64,000 nucleotides of DNA from the NCBI RefSeq assembly GCF_000372885.1, contig NZ_KB889967.1, positions 248,001 to 312,000 on the forward strand, read 5' to 3'. A model generated the notes under the pieces. That model did not search any database. It was not told the DNA's origin and saw only the letters and a program-made list of their open reading frames with translations. The stretch comes from Methyloversatilis thermotolerans (lineage in GTDB: Bacteria > Pseudomonadota > Gammaproteobacteria > Burkholderiales > Rhodocyclaceae). Position numbers and translations under genes: made by a program. Positions 45,895 through 55,870 of this stretch are shown here, in pieces. The stretch's first letter is position 1. Each line of letters starts with the position of its first letter.

Positions 45895-48800
45895 GCGTGT
45901 GGTCAGGGGCCATCCACCGACCGGTCGCCACCACGCTGATCACCGCGGCGATCGCGCTGGCCGGTGCGCTGGCGTTCAGCTTCCTGCCCATTTCCGCGCT
46001 GCCGCAGGTCGATTTTCCGACCATTTCGGTGAGCGCGACGCTGCCCGGCGCCAGCCCCGAGGTGATGGCCTCCACGGTGGCGACGCCGCTGGAGCGCACG
46101 CTGGGGCGCATCGCCGGCGTGACCGAAATGACCTCGTCCAGTTCGCAGGGCACGACCCGCGTCACGCTGCAGTTCGAACTGGACCGCGATGTCGAGGGGG
46201 CGGCGCGCGACGTGCAGGCGGCCATCAACGCCGCGCGCGCCAGCCTGCCCACCAGCCTGCCGTCCAACCCGACCTATCGCAAGGTGAATCCGGCCGACGC
46301 GCCTATCATGATCCTCGCCATCACGTCGGACACCGTGCCCATCGCCCGGCTGTACGACGTGGCGTCCACCGTGCTGGCGCAGAAGATTTCGCAGATCCAG
46401 GGCGTGGGAGAGGTGACCGTGGGCGGCGGCGCGCTGCCCGCCATCCGCGTGCAGGTGAATCCGGATGCGCTGTACCGCAACGGGCTTACGCTGGGCGATG
46501 TGCGTACCCGGATCACGGAATCGAATGTGAACCGGCCCAAGGGCTTCGTCGAACTGGGCGATCGCTACTGGCAGATCGAGGCGAATGATCAGGCGCGCCG
46601 CGCAGAGGACTATGTGCCGCTCATCCTGCGTCATGTGTCCGGGGCCGCCCTGCGTCTGGGCGACGTCGCAACCGTGGTGGAGTCGGTGCAGGACGTGCGC
46701 AATCTCGGTCTGTCCAACGGCCGCCCCACGGTGCTGCTGGTCATGACCAAGCGCCCGGGCAGCAATGTGATCGAAACCACCGAACGGGTGCGCGCCCTGC
46801 TGCCGGAGCTGTCCGCCAACCTGCCGGCCGCCGCGCGCATGGATGTCGCGATGGACAGTTCGGTCACCATACGCAGCGCGCTGCACGAGATCGAGCTGGC
46901 GCTGGTCGTATCGGTGGCACTGGTCATCCTGGTGGTGTTCCTGTTCCTGCGCAACGTGCGCGCCACGCTCATCCCGGCGGTGGTCGTGCCGGTGTCGCTG
47001 GCCGGCAGTTTCGCGCTCATGTATCTGTTCGGCTTCGGCCTGAACAATCTGTCGCTGATGGCGCTCACCATCGCCACCGGCTTCGTGGTCGACGATGCGG
47101 TGGTGGTGATCGAGAACATCGCGCGCCACCTCGAGCGCGGTCTCAAGCCATTCGAGGCGGCCATCGCCGGCGTACGCGAAGTGGGCTTCACCGTGATGGC
47201 GATCAGCGTGTCGCTGGTCGCGGTATTCATTCCCATCCTGCTGATGGGGGGCATCGTCGGCCGTCTGTTCCGCGAATTCGCGCTCACGCTGTCGATCGCG
47301 GTGCTGGTATCCATGGTGGTGTCGCTCACCGTGGCGCCCATGATGGCGGCGCGCCTGCTGCGCGCCGGGCATGTCGCGGACGAGGCGCGCTGGCAGCGCG
47401 CGCTGGCGCGCGTGTTCGACGATCTGCAGATCGCCTACGCGTCCAGCCTGGACTGGGCCTTGCGCCATACCCGCATCGTCATGCTCATCTTCCTGGGCAC
47501 CATCGCGCTCACCGTGTGGCTGTTCGTGATCGCGCCCAAGGGCTTCTTCCCGAACCAGGATACCGGCCGCCTGTTCGGCAGCCTGCGCGCCGACCAGAGT
47601 ACATCCTTCCAGGCCATGACCAAGAAGATGGCGCAGGCGGTGGACGTGATACGCGCCGATCCGGCGGTCGACAATGTGGCGGCCTTCACCGGCGGCGGGC
47701 GCGGCGGTGGCGCCAACAATGCCAGTTTTTTCGTGAGCCTGAAGCCGCTGGCCGAGCGCAAGGTGTCGGCCGACAAGGTGATCGGCCGGCTGCGCGGCAA
47801 GCTCGGGCGCATCGAGGGCGTGCAGCTTTTCCTGGTATCGGCCCAGGACCTGCGCATCGGCGGCATGCGTTCGTCGTCGCAATACCAGTTCACGCTGACT
47901 GCCGACAGCCTGTCCGATCTGCGCGAATGGGCGCCCAAGGTGCGCGATGCGCTGCGCGATCTGCCGCAACTGGTGGATGTGGGCACCGATCAGGAGGACC
48001 GCGCTTCGCAGACGCGGCTGGTATACGACCGCGACACGCTGGCGCGTCTGGGCATGACACCCGGCCTGGTCAATGGCGAACTGAACGACAGTTTCGGCCA
48101 GCGCCAGGTGAGCACGCTGTACGAGGCGCTGAACCAGTACAAGGTGGTGCTGGAGGTGGCGCCGCCGTTCGCGCAGGACCTGTCGGCGCTGGATCATGTG
48201 CGGGTGGCCGGCAGCGACGGCGCGCTGGCGCCGCTGGCCAGCTTCGCGCGCGTGGAGCAGGGCGTGATGCCGCTGTCCATCGCCCATGTCGGTGGACGCG
48301 TATCCACCACCATTTCCTTCGGCACCGCGGATGGCGTGACCCTGTCGCAGGCCATGGACGCGGTGCGCGCGAGCATGGCCGAACTGCGCGTGCCGGCCTC
48401 GGTCAATGCCGGCTTCCAGGGTTCGGCGCGCGCCTTCCAGGATTCGCTCAGGAGCCAGCCGCTGCTGATACTGGCTGCCATCGTCGCCGTCTATCTGGTG
48501 CTGGGCATCCTGTACGAAAGCCTGATCCACCCGATCACCATACTGAGCACGCTGCCATCCGCCGGCATCGGCGCGCTGCTGGCACTCATGGCCTTCCACA
48601 TCGAATTCGGGCTGATCGCGGTGATCGGCCTGCTGCTGCTGATCGGCATCGTCAAGAAGAACGCCATCATGATGATCGACTTCGCGCTCGATGCCGAGCG
48701 CACGCGCGGCATCGAACCGCGCGCCGCCATACGCGAGGCCTGCCTGTTGCGCCTGCGTCCCATCCTGATGACCACGCTGGCCGCCATGGTGGGCGCGTTG

Positions 48801-48989
48801 CCGCTTGCCATCGGGTTCGGCGAAGGTTCGGAGCTGCGCCGTCCGCTCGGCATTGCGGTGGTGGGCGGGCTGGCGCTGAGCCAGTTGCTCACGCTCTACA
48901 CCACCCCGGTCATCTATCTCTATCTCGAACGTTTCAGCCGCGCCTGCGCCCGTTTTTTCGCGCGCCGCGCGCGCCCGGTCACGCCATGA
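45891..48989 (+). CDS. mdtC: RND multidrug efflux pump subunit (MdtC type)
   Basis: Partner RND subunit, also 1,032 residues, encoded directly after mdtB with an ATGA overlap. The N-terminus [20 protein letters not shown] and the [20 protein letters not shown] segment are typical of MdtC. The relay aspartates are in [16 protein letters not shown] and the lysine in [19 protein letters not shown]. About residue 600 there is a [10 protein letters not shown] stretch in a periplasmic loop, a common MdtC feature. It overlaps the outer-membrane-factor gene by another ATGA, so the last three genes are chained by overlapping stop/start codons. Confidence 0.95.
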   Translation: MSVWSGAIHRPVATTLITAAIALAGALAFSFLPISALPQVDFPTISVSATLPGASPEVMASTVATPLERTLGRIAGVTEMTSSSSQGTTRVTLQFELDRDVEGAARDVQAAINAARASLPTSLPSNPTYRKVNPADAPIMILAITSDTVPIARLYDVASTVLAQKISQIQGVGEVTVGGGALPAIRVQVNPDALYRNGLTLGDVRTRITESNVNRPKGFVELGDRYWQIEANDQARRAEDYVPLILRHVSGAALRLGDVATVVESVQDVRNLGLSNGRPTVLLVMTKRPGSNVIETTERVRALLPELSANLPAAARMDVAMDSSVTIRSALHEIELALVVSVALVILVVFLFLRNVRATLIPAVVVPVSLAGSFALMYLFGFGLNNLSLMALTIATGFVVDDAVVVIENIARHLERGLKPFEAAIAGVREVGFTVMAISVSLVAVFIPILLMGGIVGRLFREFALTLSIAVLVSMVVSLTVAPMMAARLLRAGHVADEARWQRALARVFDDLQIAYASSLDWALRHTRIVMLIFLGTIALTVWLFVIAPKGFFPNQDTGRLFGSLRADQSTSFQAMTKKMAQAVDVIRADPAVDNVAAFTGGGRGGGANNASFFVSLKPLAERKVSADKVIGRLRGKLGRIEGVQLFLVSAQDLRIGGMRSSSQYQFTLTADSLSDLREWAPKVRDALRDLPQLVDVGTDQEDRASQTRLVYDRDTLARLGMTPGLVNGELNDSFGQRQVSTLYEALNQYKVVLEVAPPFAQDLSALDHVRVAGSDGALAPLASFARVEQGVMPLSIAHVGGRVSTTISFGTADGVTLSQAMDAVRASMAELRVPASVNAGFQGSARAFQDSLRSQPLLILAAIVAVYLVLGILYESLIHPITILSTLPSAGIGALLALMAFHIEFGLIAVIGLLLLIGIVKKNAIMMIDFALDAERTRGIEPRAAIREACLLRLRPILMTTLAAMVGALPLAIGFGEGSELRRPLGIAVVGGLALSQLLTLYTTPVIYLYLERFSRACARFFARRARPVTP

Positions 48990-50389
48990 AAAAGTCGCTG
49001 CCCCTGTTCCTGTCCCTGCTGCTGACCGCCTGCACTTCGGTCGGTCCGGATCATCAGCGGCCGGAGGTCGACATGCCGCAGCACTATCGCGGCAGCGAAG
49101 GCTGGAAGCCGGCCGAACCGGCGGATCACTTGCCGCGCGGCGACTGGTGGCGCGCCTATGAAGACCCGGCCCTCGATGCGCTGATCGCGCGGCTGGATGC
49201 CGCCAACACCGATATCGCGGTCGCGCTCGGCAACTATCGCCAGGCGCGCGCCACTGCGGCCGAGGCACGCGCCGGCTTCCGGCCGGAAATCAGCCTGTCG
49301 GCATCCGCCCAGCGCAGCCGCAGCGCGGCCATCCAGGGGCGCTCGGCCAATCAGTCCAACACCACCCAGCTCGGTCTGGACGCGAGCTGGGAAGCCGATC
49401 TGTGGGGACGCATCGGCCGCAATGTCGAGGCGGCCGTCGCCGACGTGGATGCCAGCGCGGCCGATCTGGGGTCGGTACGCCTGTCCATGCAGGCCGAGCT
49501 TGTGCAGAACTACTTCCAGTTGCGCGCCACCGATGCGCAGCGCGCACTGTATGCGCGCACCGTGGCCGCCTATCGCAAGGCGCTCGACATCGCGCGCAAC
49601 CGCGTGGTGGCGGGTGTCGCCGCGCGCGGCGACGAAGCGAGCGCGCTCGCGCAGTTGCGCGCTGCCGAGGCGCAGGCGGTGGACCTCGACATCACGCGCG
49701 GCCAGCTTGCCAATGCGATCGCGGTGCTGGTGGGCGAAGCCGCGTCGTCGTTCTCCATCGCCGAAGCGGACTGGGCGCTGGCCCCGCCGGACACCCCGGT
49801 CGGCCTGCCGTCGGCGCTGCTCGAACGCCGCCCCGACGTGGCTGCCGCCGAGCGCCGCGTCGCGGCCGCCAACGCGCGCATCGGCGTCGCCCAGGCCGCC
49901 TGGTTCCCGTCGCTCACGCTGTCCGCCTCCACCGGCTATGCCGGCAACAATTTCGCGCAGTGGTTCAATGCGTCCAATCTGGTGTGGTCCTTCGGCCTGT
50001 CGGCCGCCCAGGCGGTGTATGACGGCGGCCGTCGCGATGCGCAGATCGAATCCGCCCGCGCCGCGCACGAAGTGACCGTGGCACAGTATCGCCAGACCGT
50101 GCTCGGCGCATTGCAGGAGGTCGAGGACAACCTGATCGCGCTGCGCCTGCTCGACGACGAAGTCAGGTTGCGCAGCGAAGCGCTGGCCGCCGCGCGCGAA
50201 GCCGAAGCGCTGGCGCTGAACCGTTACCGCGCCGGCACCGCCAGCTACACCGAAGTCGTCACCGCCCAGACCAGCGCGCTCGACAACGAGCGCACGCTGA
50301 TGCAGTTGCGCGGCCGCCAGTATTCCGCCAGCGCGCTGCTGAACAAGGCGGTGGGCGGGGGATGGGGGGATGCTTCTCCCCGGCCCTGA
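48986..50389 (+). CDS. outer-membrane efflux channel lipoprotein (OprM/NodT family)
   Basis: TolC-like channel of 467 residues ending the mdtABC operon. The open frame extends far upstream inside mdtC, but the ATG overlapping the mdtC stop gives a short lipoprotein signal with lipobox LLLTAC (Cys16). Family features are GDWWRAYEDPALDALIARL, LGLDASWEADLWGRIGRNVE, LLERRPDVAAAERRVAAANA and LNRYRAGTASYTEVVTAQT. It provides the outer-membrane exit for the MdtABC pump; E. coli uses the separately encoded TolC, whereas many beta- and gammaproteobacteria have such a dedicated channel. The last ~10 residues are Gly-rich. Confidence 0.94.
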   Translation: MKKSLPLFLSLLLTACTSVGPDHQRPEVDMPQHYRGSEGWKPAEPADHLPRGDWWRAYEDPALDALIARLDAANTDIAVALGNYRQARATAAEARAGFRPEISLSASAQRSRSAAIQGRSANQSNTTQLGLDASWEADLWGRIGRNVEAAVADVDASAADLGSVRLSMQAELVQNYFQLRATDAQRALYARTVAAYRKALDIARNRVVAGVAARGDEASALAQLRAAEAQAVDLDITRGQLANAIAVLVGEAASSFSIAEADWALAPPDTPVGLPSALLERRPDVAAAERRVAAANARIGVAQAAWFPSLTLSASTGYAGNNFAQWFNASNLVWSFGLSAAQAVYDGGRRDAQIESARAAHEVTVAQYRQTVLGALQEVEDNLIALRLLDDEVRLRSEALAAAREAEALALNRYRAGTASYTEVVTAQTSALDNERTLMQLRGRQYSASALLNKAVGGGWGDASPRP

Positions 50390-50420
50390 TCCACGGTGAT
50401 CGGGGCGCGCTTCCGCAGAA

Positions 50421-51162
50421 GCGACCCCCAGGTCGCGACCCGGCCCATGCAGGCCGCGGGCTTCGTTCGGGGGTGGGGTCGCGAGCTGCGCTCGCTCCTA
50501 CGACCCCCCGGCTCTGGTTGCGGTCAGGGCGTGCTCATGGACAACTCCGACCCCATTCGTGGTCGGGCGCGATCATGGACAACTCCCGCTCCGCTCGTTG
50601 CTTGGGCGAGCTTTTGTGGGAGCGGCCTCTGGCCGCGATGCGGCTTATGCAGGCCGCGGGCTTCATTCGGGGATGGGATCGCGAGCTGCGCTCGCTCCTA
50701 CGACACCCCGGCTCTGGTCGCGGTCAGGGCGTGCTCATGGACAACTCCGACTCCATTCGTGGTCGGGCGCGGTCATGGGCAACTCCCGCTCCGCTCGTTG
50801 CTTGGGCGAGCTTTTGTGGGAGCGGCCTCTGGCCGCGATGCGGCTTATGCAGGCCGCCGGCTTCATTCGGGGATGGGATCGCGAGCTGCGCTCGCTCCTG
50901 CGACACCCCGGCTCTGGTCGCGGTCAGGGCGTGCTCATGGACAACTCCGACTCCATTCGTGGTCGGGCGCGGTCATGGGCAACTCCCGCTCCGCTCGTTG
51001 CTTGGGCGAGCTTTTGTGGGAGCGGCCTCTGGCCGCGATGCGGCGTGTGCAGGCCGCGGGCTTCGTTCGGGGGTGGAATCGCGAGCTGCGCTCGCTCCTA
51101 CGACACCCCGGCTCTGGTCGCGGTCAGGGCGCGCTCTTGTGGAGCGACCCCCAGGTCGCGAC
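50421..51162. repeat. REP-like tandem array with 200-bp units
   Basis: GTGGGAGCGG elements recur at 50616, 50816 and 51016, exactly 200 bp apart, with a partial copy before the first. Each unit carries GCGGCC-TCT-GGCCGC, then a second palindrome around TCGCGAGCTGCGCTCGCTCC, and a spacer including CATGGACAACTCCGAC. The whole array is bracketed by two identical 19-bp copies of GCGACCCCCAGGTCGCGAC (50421-50439 and 51144-51162). Long frames through it on the plus strand are repeat artefacts. The hairpin family is shared with the array at 19785-20536, but the unit length and spacers differ. Confidence 0.9.
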
Positions 51163-51273
51163 GCGGCGCCGGCGGGCCGCCGCGCCCGGGTCTTCCGCAC
51201 CTCGTGCGGCAATCGACGTGATTCGCATATCGTACGGCCCTACAATGCTTGAAACGTCCGACCGGAGATTGCC

Positions 51274-52902
51274 TTGCCCTCGCACTCCCCCCGTGGTCCG
51301 GCCCGCGCACTGGGCTGTCTGGTGTTCGCCCTTCTGTTCGCCTCCAGCGAGCTCAAGGCGGCCGACTTTTCCTATGAGGTGAAGCCGGGCGACAACCCGT
51401 GGAACCTCACCCAGCGCTATCTGAAGGACCTGTCCTACTGGCCGCGCATCCAGCGCTACAACCAGATACGCGAGCCGCGCCGGCTCAAGCCGGGGTCGGT
51501 GCTGAAGATTCCCGAACAGTGGCTGCGGCTGCAGACGCGCGAGGTGCGCATCGATTCGCTGCGCGGCGATGTGCTGATCGAGGCGGCGGGCGGCCGCCGA
51601 GCGGCGGTGGCAGGCGAGAAGCTGGACGCCGGCGTGCGGCTCGTCACCGGCGAGGGCGGCAGCGTGGCGCTGGCATTTGCCGATGGCAGCCGTGTGCAGT
51701 TGCGCGGCGGCAGTGAAATGAGCGTGCTGCAGTCGGGCGATCTTGCCGCCGGCGCGGGGTCCTGGGTGCGGCTGCATCTGCTGCGCGGCTCCCTGGAAAG
51801 CCTTGTGGCGCCGCGCGGCGGCCCGATGGGACGTTTCGAGATCGAAACGCCGGCCGCGGTCGCCGCGGTGCGCGGCACGCATTTCCGCGTGCATGCCGAC
51901 GATGCCATCACCCGCAACGAGGTGCTGGAGGGTCGGGTGGATTTCGGCAACGATGCGGGCCGCCAGTTGGTCGCTGCCGGGCGCGCGTCGGCCGCCGGAC
52001 CGGGGCGGCCGGCCGCGCCACCGGTCGAGCTTCTGGCGCCGCCGCGGGCGGCGGCACTGAAGGCGGACCGTGTGCCGCTCAATCTGCCGTTCGCGCCACT
52101 GGCCGAGGCTGCAAGCTACCGCATCCAGATTGCGCAGGACGCCGGATTCGACACCGTGCTGTCGGACCTGCGCAGCACGCGTCCGGCGGTGGTGGCAAAG
52201 GATCTGCCGGATGGCGACTATCGCGTGCGCGCGCGTGGCGTGGACGCGGCGGGCTTCGAAGGTCGGGACGGCGAATGGGCGCTCACCGTCGATGCGCGGC
52301 CGGAGCCGCCGGTCATGGCGGAGCCGGCGCCGGATGCGCGGGTGAGCGACGAGCGGCCTCAGTTCCGCTGGTCGCGGGCGCGGCCGGACGAGCGCTGGCG
52401 CCTGCAGATCGCCGACAACCCGGCATTCGATTCGCCGCGGGTGGATCGGCCTGCACTGACAGACCCGGCCTTCCGGCCGGACGAGGCGCTGGCGCCCGGC
52501 ACCTGGTACTGGCGGGTGGCGAGCGGCAATCCGGACGAGGGCGTCGGCCCGTTCAGCGATGCGCAGACCTTCCGGCGACCACAACCCGGACCGGCGCTGG
52601 AAGCCCCGGAAGCCGGCGCGGAAGGGCTGTCGCTGCGCTGGCGCAGCGCGGGCGAGGGCATGCGCTACCAGATACAGATCGCGCGCAGCGCGGATTTCGC
52701 GCAACCCGAAATCGATGCCTACACCGATGAGCCGGCCTATCTGCTGCGCGATGCCGCACCCGGCACGATCCATCTGCGCGTGCGCAGCTTCGCCAGCGAC
52801 GGTTTCGCCGGCGACTGGGCGCCCACACAGGCCATTACGGTGCCGGAGCCGCCGCCGACCTTCCGCCTGTGGTGGTTGCTGCCCTTGCTGCTGCTGATCT
52901 GA
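51274..52902 (+). CDS. LysM and FecR domain envelope protein
   Basis: Secreted or envelope protein of 542 residues. The TTG start has GGAGA 6 nt upstream and gives a signal peptide ending SSELKAADF. A LysM peptidoglycan-binding module follows (about 33-80, YEVKPGDNPWNLTQRYLKD), then a FecR domain (about 95-225, including VAAVRGTHFRVHADD, the hallmark of this domain) and two to three fibronectin-like beta modules with repeated YRIQIAQDAGFD / YQIQIARSADFA. A hydrophobic C-terminus (LWWLLPLLLLI) ends the chain with almost no tail. It is 1 nt upstream of a CHASE2-GGDEF-EAL gene and is likely its periplasmic or wall-contacting partner. This pairing recurs in betaproteobacteria. A TACAAT -10-like box lies at 51241-51246. 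Confidence 0.88.
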   Translation: MPSHSPRGPARALGCLVFALLFASSELKAADFSYEVKPGDNPWNLTQRYLKDLSYWPRIQRYNQIREPRRLKPGSVLKIPEQWLRLQTREVRIDSLRGDVLIEAAGGRRAAVAGEKLDAGVRLVTGEGGSVALAFADGSRVQLRGGSEMSVLQSGDLAAGAGSWVRLHLLRGSLESLVAPRGGPMGRFEIETPAAVAAVRGTHFRVHADDAITRNEVLEGRVDFGNDAGRQLVAAGRASAAGPGRPAAPPVELLAPPRAAALKADRVPLNLPFAPLAEAASYRIQIAQDAGFDTVLSDLRSTRPAVVAKDLPDGDYRVRARGVDAAGFEGRDGEWALTVDARPEPPVMAEPAPDARVSDERPQFRWSRARPDERWRLQIADNPAFDSPRVDRPALTDPAFRPDEALAPGTWYWRVASGNPDEGVGPFSDAQTFRRPQPGPALEAPEAGAEGLSLRWRSAGEGMRYQIQIARSADFAQPEIDAYTDEPAYLLRDAAPGTIHLRVRSFASDGFAGDWAPTQAITVPEPPPTFRLWWLLPLLLLI

Positions 52903-52903
52903 C

Positions 52904-55870
52904 ATGGCCTCGCGGGCGGGATCCGGATCGGGTGCGCACGCGGGGCACGCGCATCCGCGCCTCTGGCAGCCCGACCGTTACCGCTTGCCGTGGCTGGGCG
53001 CGTTGCTGCTCGCGGGGCTGCTAGCCTGGTTCAAGCCGGCGTCCCTGTCCCGGCTCGATCTGTTGCTGCATGACGTGATGACCGAGGTGGTGGCGACGGC
53101 GCCGCCGGTGCAGGCGGAACTGGACGAGCGCTGGCCACTCATCGTGGCGATCGACGACGCGAGTGTGCGCGCGCTCGGAGCGTGGCCTTGGCCACGCCAA
53201 CGCCACGCCGAGCTGGTGGAGCGCCTGTCGCGTGCGGGCGTGTCGGGGATCGCCTATGCGGTGATGTTCGCCGAACCGTCCGCCGAACCGGCCGGCGACG
53301 CGGCACTGGTCGAAGCCGTGCTGCGGGCGGGCAATGTGGTGCTGCCGGTCGCACCGGTGGCGCGCGAGGGGGGCGGGGTGATGGCGCTCAAGCCCTGGCC
53401 CGCGCTGATGGCGGCAGCGGTCCGCTTGGGTCATGTCGACGTCGAGGTCGATGCCGATGCCCTGTCGCGCCGGCTCTACCTGCAGGCGGGCGTCGGCAGC
53501 AGCACCTGGCCGGCACTGTCTCTGGCGCTGGCTGACCTGTCGCGGCTGACCGGGCCGGCTTCCGCCTATGGCGCGCGCCGGCCGCCGCACACGCCCGCGG
53601 CCGGGCAATCCGGCCTGTGGGTGCGCGATAACGAGGTGATCGTGCTGCCCGGCCAGCCGTGGCCGGTGCCGCGCATTTCGGCGCTCGATGTGCTGCGCGG
53701 ATCGGTGCCGGCCCACGTGCTGCGCGGGCGCAACGTGCTGGTGGGTGTCACGCTGACCGGTGCCGGTGGCGAGCTGGCCACCCCGCTGTCCGGCCTGTCC
53801 GCACCGATGCCGGCGGTCGACTTTCATGCGCGGGCCTATTCGGCGCTGCAGGCAGCCACCACGACCGCGCCGTTGTCGCCGCTGTGGATGTGGCCGCTGC
53901 TGCTGGGCGTGCTCGCGGCGCTGTGGTGGCGAGCGCCCCGTTTGCGGCCGGTGGACGCGGTGGCAGTGGCGCTTGCAGTTGCGACACCGCTGCTGCTGAG
54001 CGCTGCACTGCTGGCACTGGCACGAATATGGCTCAGCCCGACGCTGGCAGTCGCGGCATCGTTTCCGGCGGCCCTCGCCTGGGCCCTGATAGGCAGCGCC
54101 GATCTTGCCCGGCGTCTGGCCAGGGCGAACGCACGTGCCCGGATCACGCTGGGTGCCATCTCGGACGCCGTGCTGCAGTTCGACCAGCGACTGTCGGTCT
54201 GTTACATGAATGCCCGTGCCGAGACACTGTGCGGATGCACGCTGCGTCAGGTGCAGGGATGCGGCCTGGACGCTCTGCCGGCGCTGACCGGACCGCTGGG
54301 CCGTGCGCTGGATGAGTTGCTGCGCCGCTGCCGCGACGAGGCGCGGCTGCAGCAACCCGGCAGCCACCTTATGAAACCGGCCGGTCCCGACAGCCCGGCA
54401 CGCGCCTTGCGGCCGGTCGCCACCCCCTTGTTCGATGCCATCGGTCGTGTGGATGGCGTGGTGCTGGTGCTGAGCGATGTCACCGACACCGTGGCCGCCG
54501 CCGAGAAGCTGGCCTATCAGGCGACCCACGACGCGCTGACCGGTCTGCCCAACCGCCTGTTGCTGCGTGACCGGTTGCGCCAGGCGCTGGTCCAGCGCCG
54601 CAGCGGCCTGGTGGCGGTACTTTTCGTCGACCTCGATCGTTTCAAGCGCATCAACGACAGCCTGGGCCATCAGCAGGGCGATCAGGTACTCACCACGCTG
54701 GCGTCACGTCTGCGCGCCGTGTGTCGCGCGGGCGACACGGTGGCGCGCTGGGGCGGTGACGAATTCATGATCATCCTGCAGGGTCTGGTCGATCGCGATG
54801 CGGTCACCCGCGTGGCGTCCAAGGTGATGCAGGCTGTGGGTGAGCCGATCACGCTGGACGAGGTCGATTTCCGCTTCACCTGCAGCATAGGCATCGCCAT
54901 CGCGCACGAAGACAGCGACGACGCTGACGTGCTGTTCGCGATGGCCGACACCGCGATGTACCGCAGCAAATCGCAGTCCGGAGCCGCCATCCATTTCTAC
55001 GCCCAGGACATGAGCGCCGGCACGCGCGACTGGATCGAACTGGAAGCGGATCTCCGGCTCGGTCTGGAGCAAGGTCGTTTCGAGGTGCATTACCAGCCGC
55101 AGTACGAACTGGCGACCGGGCGACTGGCCGCTTTCGAGGCCCTGCTGCGCTTCCGCCGGCCCGATGGCGTGCTCTTGCCGCCGTGCGATTTCATGACGGT
55201 GGCCGAGGAGTCCGGACTGATCGAGGCGATCGGCGACTGGGTGCTGCACGAGGTCACTTTCCAGATCGCCGAATGGTCGCGCCAGGGCTACCGCGTGGTG
55301 CCGATCGCGGTCAATGTGTCGGCGCGGCAGTGCCTGGGCCGTTCGCTGGTGCGCCGGGTCGAACATGCGCTGCACAGCTCGCGCATCGCACCGTCCCTGC
55401 TGCGTCTGGAACTGACCGAAACGACGGCGATGGGCGACGTCGATCATGTGGCCACGCTGCTGGCCGACATCCGCGCGTTGGGCGTCAGCCTGTCGGTGGA
55501 CGATTTCGGCACCGGCTATTCGTCACTGTCCTATCTGAAGCGCTTCCCGATAGACGAACTGAAGGTGGATCGCTCTTTCGTGCGCGATCTGGTGAGCGAC
55601 AGCGACGACGCCGCCATCGTGCGCGCCACCATCGCGCTGGCGCACGGGCTCGGCATGCGCGTGGTGGCCGAGGGCGTCGAGGACGTGGAACAGCTCAACA
55701 TGCTGGCCGGGCACCACTGCGATCTGGTGCAGGGCTATCTGTTCTCCAAGCCGGTCGACGCGCACACCGTGGTCGAGGAAAACCTGTTGCCCATGCATGA
55801 CGAGGATGCGGCCGGCTCGCCGGCCGCAGGGCCGGCGGGCAAAGCGGCGCGCGCGGAACAGCGGCCCTGA
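52904..55870 (+). CDS. CHASE2-PAS-GGDEF-EAL c-di-GMP signalling protein
   Basis: Inner-membrane protein of 988 residues that can make and/or degrade cyclic-di-GMP. After a first helix (about 28-45) comes a periplasmic CHASE2 sensor (about 50-325), then three hydrophobic segments (about 325-400) and a PAS-like region (about 410-520). The GGDEF domain has the intact motif GGDEF at 617-621. The EAL domain begins with EAL at 745-747 and keeps DDFGTGYSSLSYLKRFP and the EGVE motif. Both catalytic signatures look complete, so net activity is not predictable. CHASE2 domains sense unknown extracellular cues. It is translated right after the LysM/FecR protein (1-nt gap) and is likely functionally tied to it. 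Confidence 0.95.
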   Translation: MASRAGSGSGAHAGHAHPRLWQPDRYRLPWLGALLLAGLLAWFKPASLSRLDLLLHDVMTEVVATAPPVQAELDERWPLIVAIDDASVRALGAWPWPRQRHAELVERLSRAGVSGIAYAVMFAEPSAEPAGDAALVEAVLRAGNVVLPVAPVAREGGGVMALKPWPALMAAAVRLGHVDVEVDADALSRRLYLQAGVGSSTWPALSLALADLSRLTGPASAYGARRPPHTPAAGQSGLWVRDNEVIVLPGQPWPVPRISALDVLRGSVPAHVLRGRNVLVGVTLTGAGGELATPLSGLSAPMPAVDFHARAYSALQAATTTAPLSPLWMWPLLLGVLAALWWRAPRLRPVDAVAVALAVATPLLLSAALLALARIWLSPTLAVAASFPAALAWALIGSADLARRLARANARARITLGAISDAVLQFDQRLSVCYMNARAETLCGCTLRQVQGCGLDALPALTGPLGRALDELLRRCRDEARLQQPGSHLMKPAGPDSPARALRPVATPLFDAIGRVDGVVLVLSDVTDTVAAAEKLAYQATHDALTGLPNRLLLRDRLRQALVQRRSGLVAVLFVDLDRFKRINDSLGHQQGDQVLTTLASRLRAVCRAGDTVARWGGDEFMIILQGLVDRDAVTRVASKVMQAVGEPITLDEVDFRFTCSIGIAIAHEDSDDADVLFAMADTAMYRSKSQSGAAIHFYAQDMSAGTRDWIELEADLRLGLEQGRFEVHYQPQYELATGRLAAFEALLRFRRPDGVLLPPCDFMTVAEESGLIEAIGDWVLHEVTFQIAEWSRQGYRVVPIAVNVSARQCLGRSLVRRVEHALHSSRIAPSLLRLELTETTAMGDVDHVATLLADIRALGVSLSVDDFGTGYSSLSYLKRFPIDELKVDRSFVRDLVSDSDDAAIVRATIALAHGLGMRVVAEGVEDVEQLNMLAGHHCDLVQGYLFSKPVDAHTVVEENLLPMHDEDAAGSPAAGPAGKAARAEQRP

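Noticed and set aside
45903-49268. A 1,121-codon minus-strand frame opposite mdtC
   Set aside because: Same kind of antisense shadow; the plus strand encodes an intact RND subunit.
50396-51382. Repetitive plus-strand frames through the 200-bp array
   Set aside because: Translation of non-coding palindromic repeats; they overlap the start of the FecR gene in a different frame.
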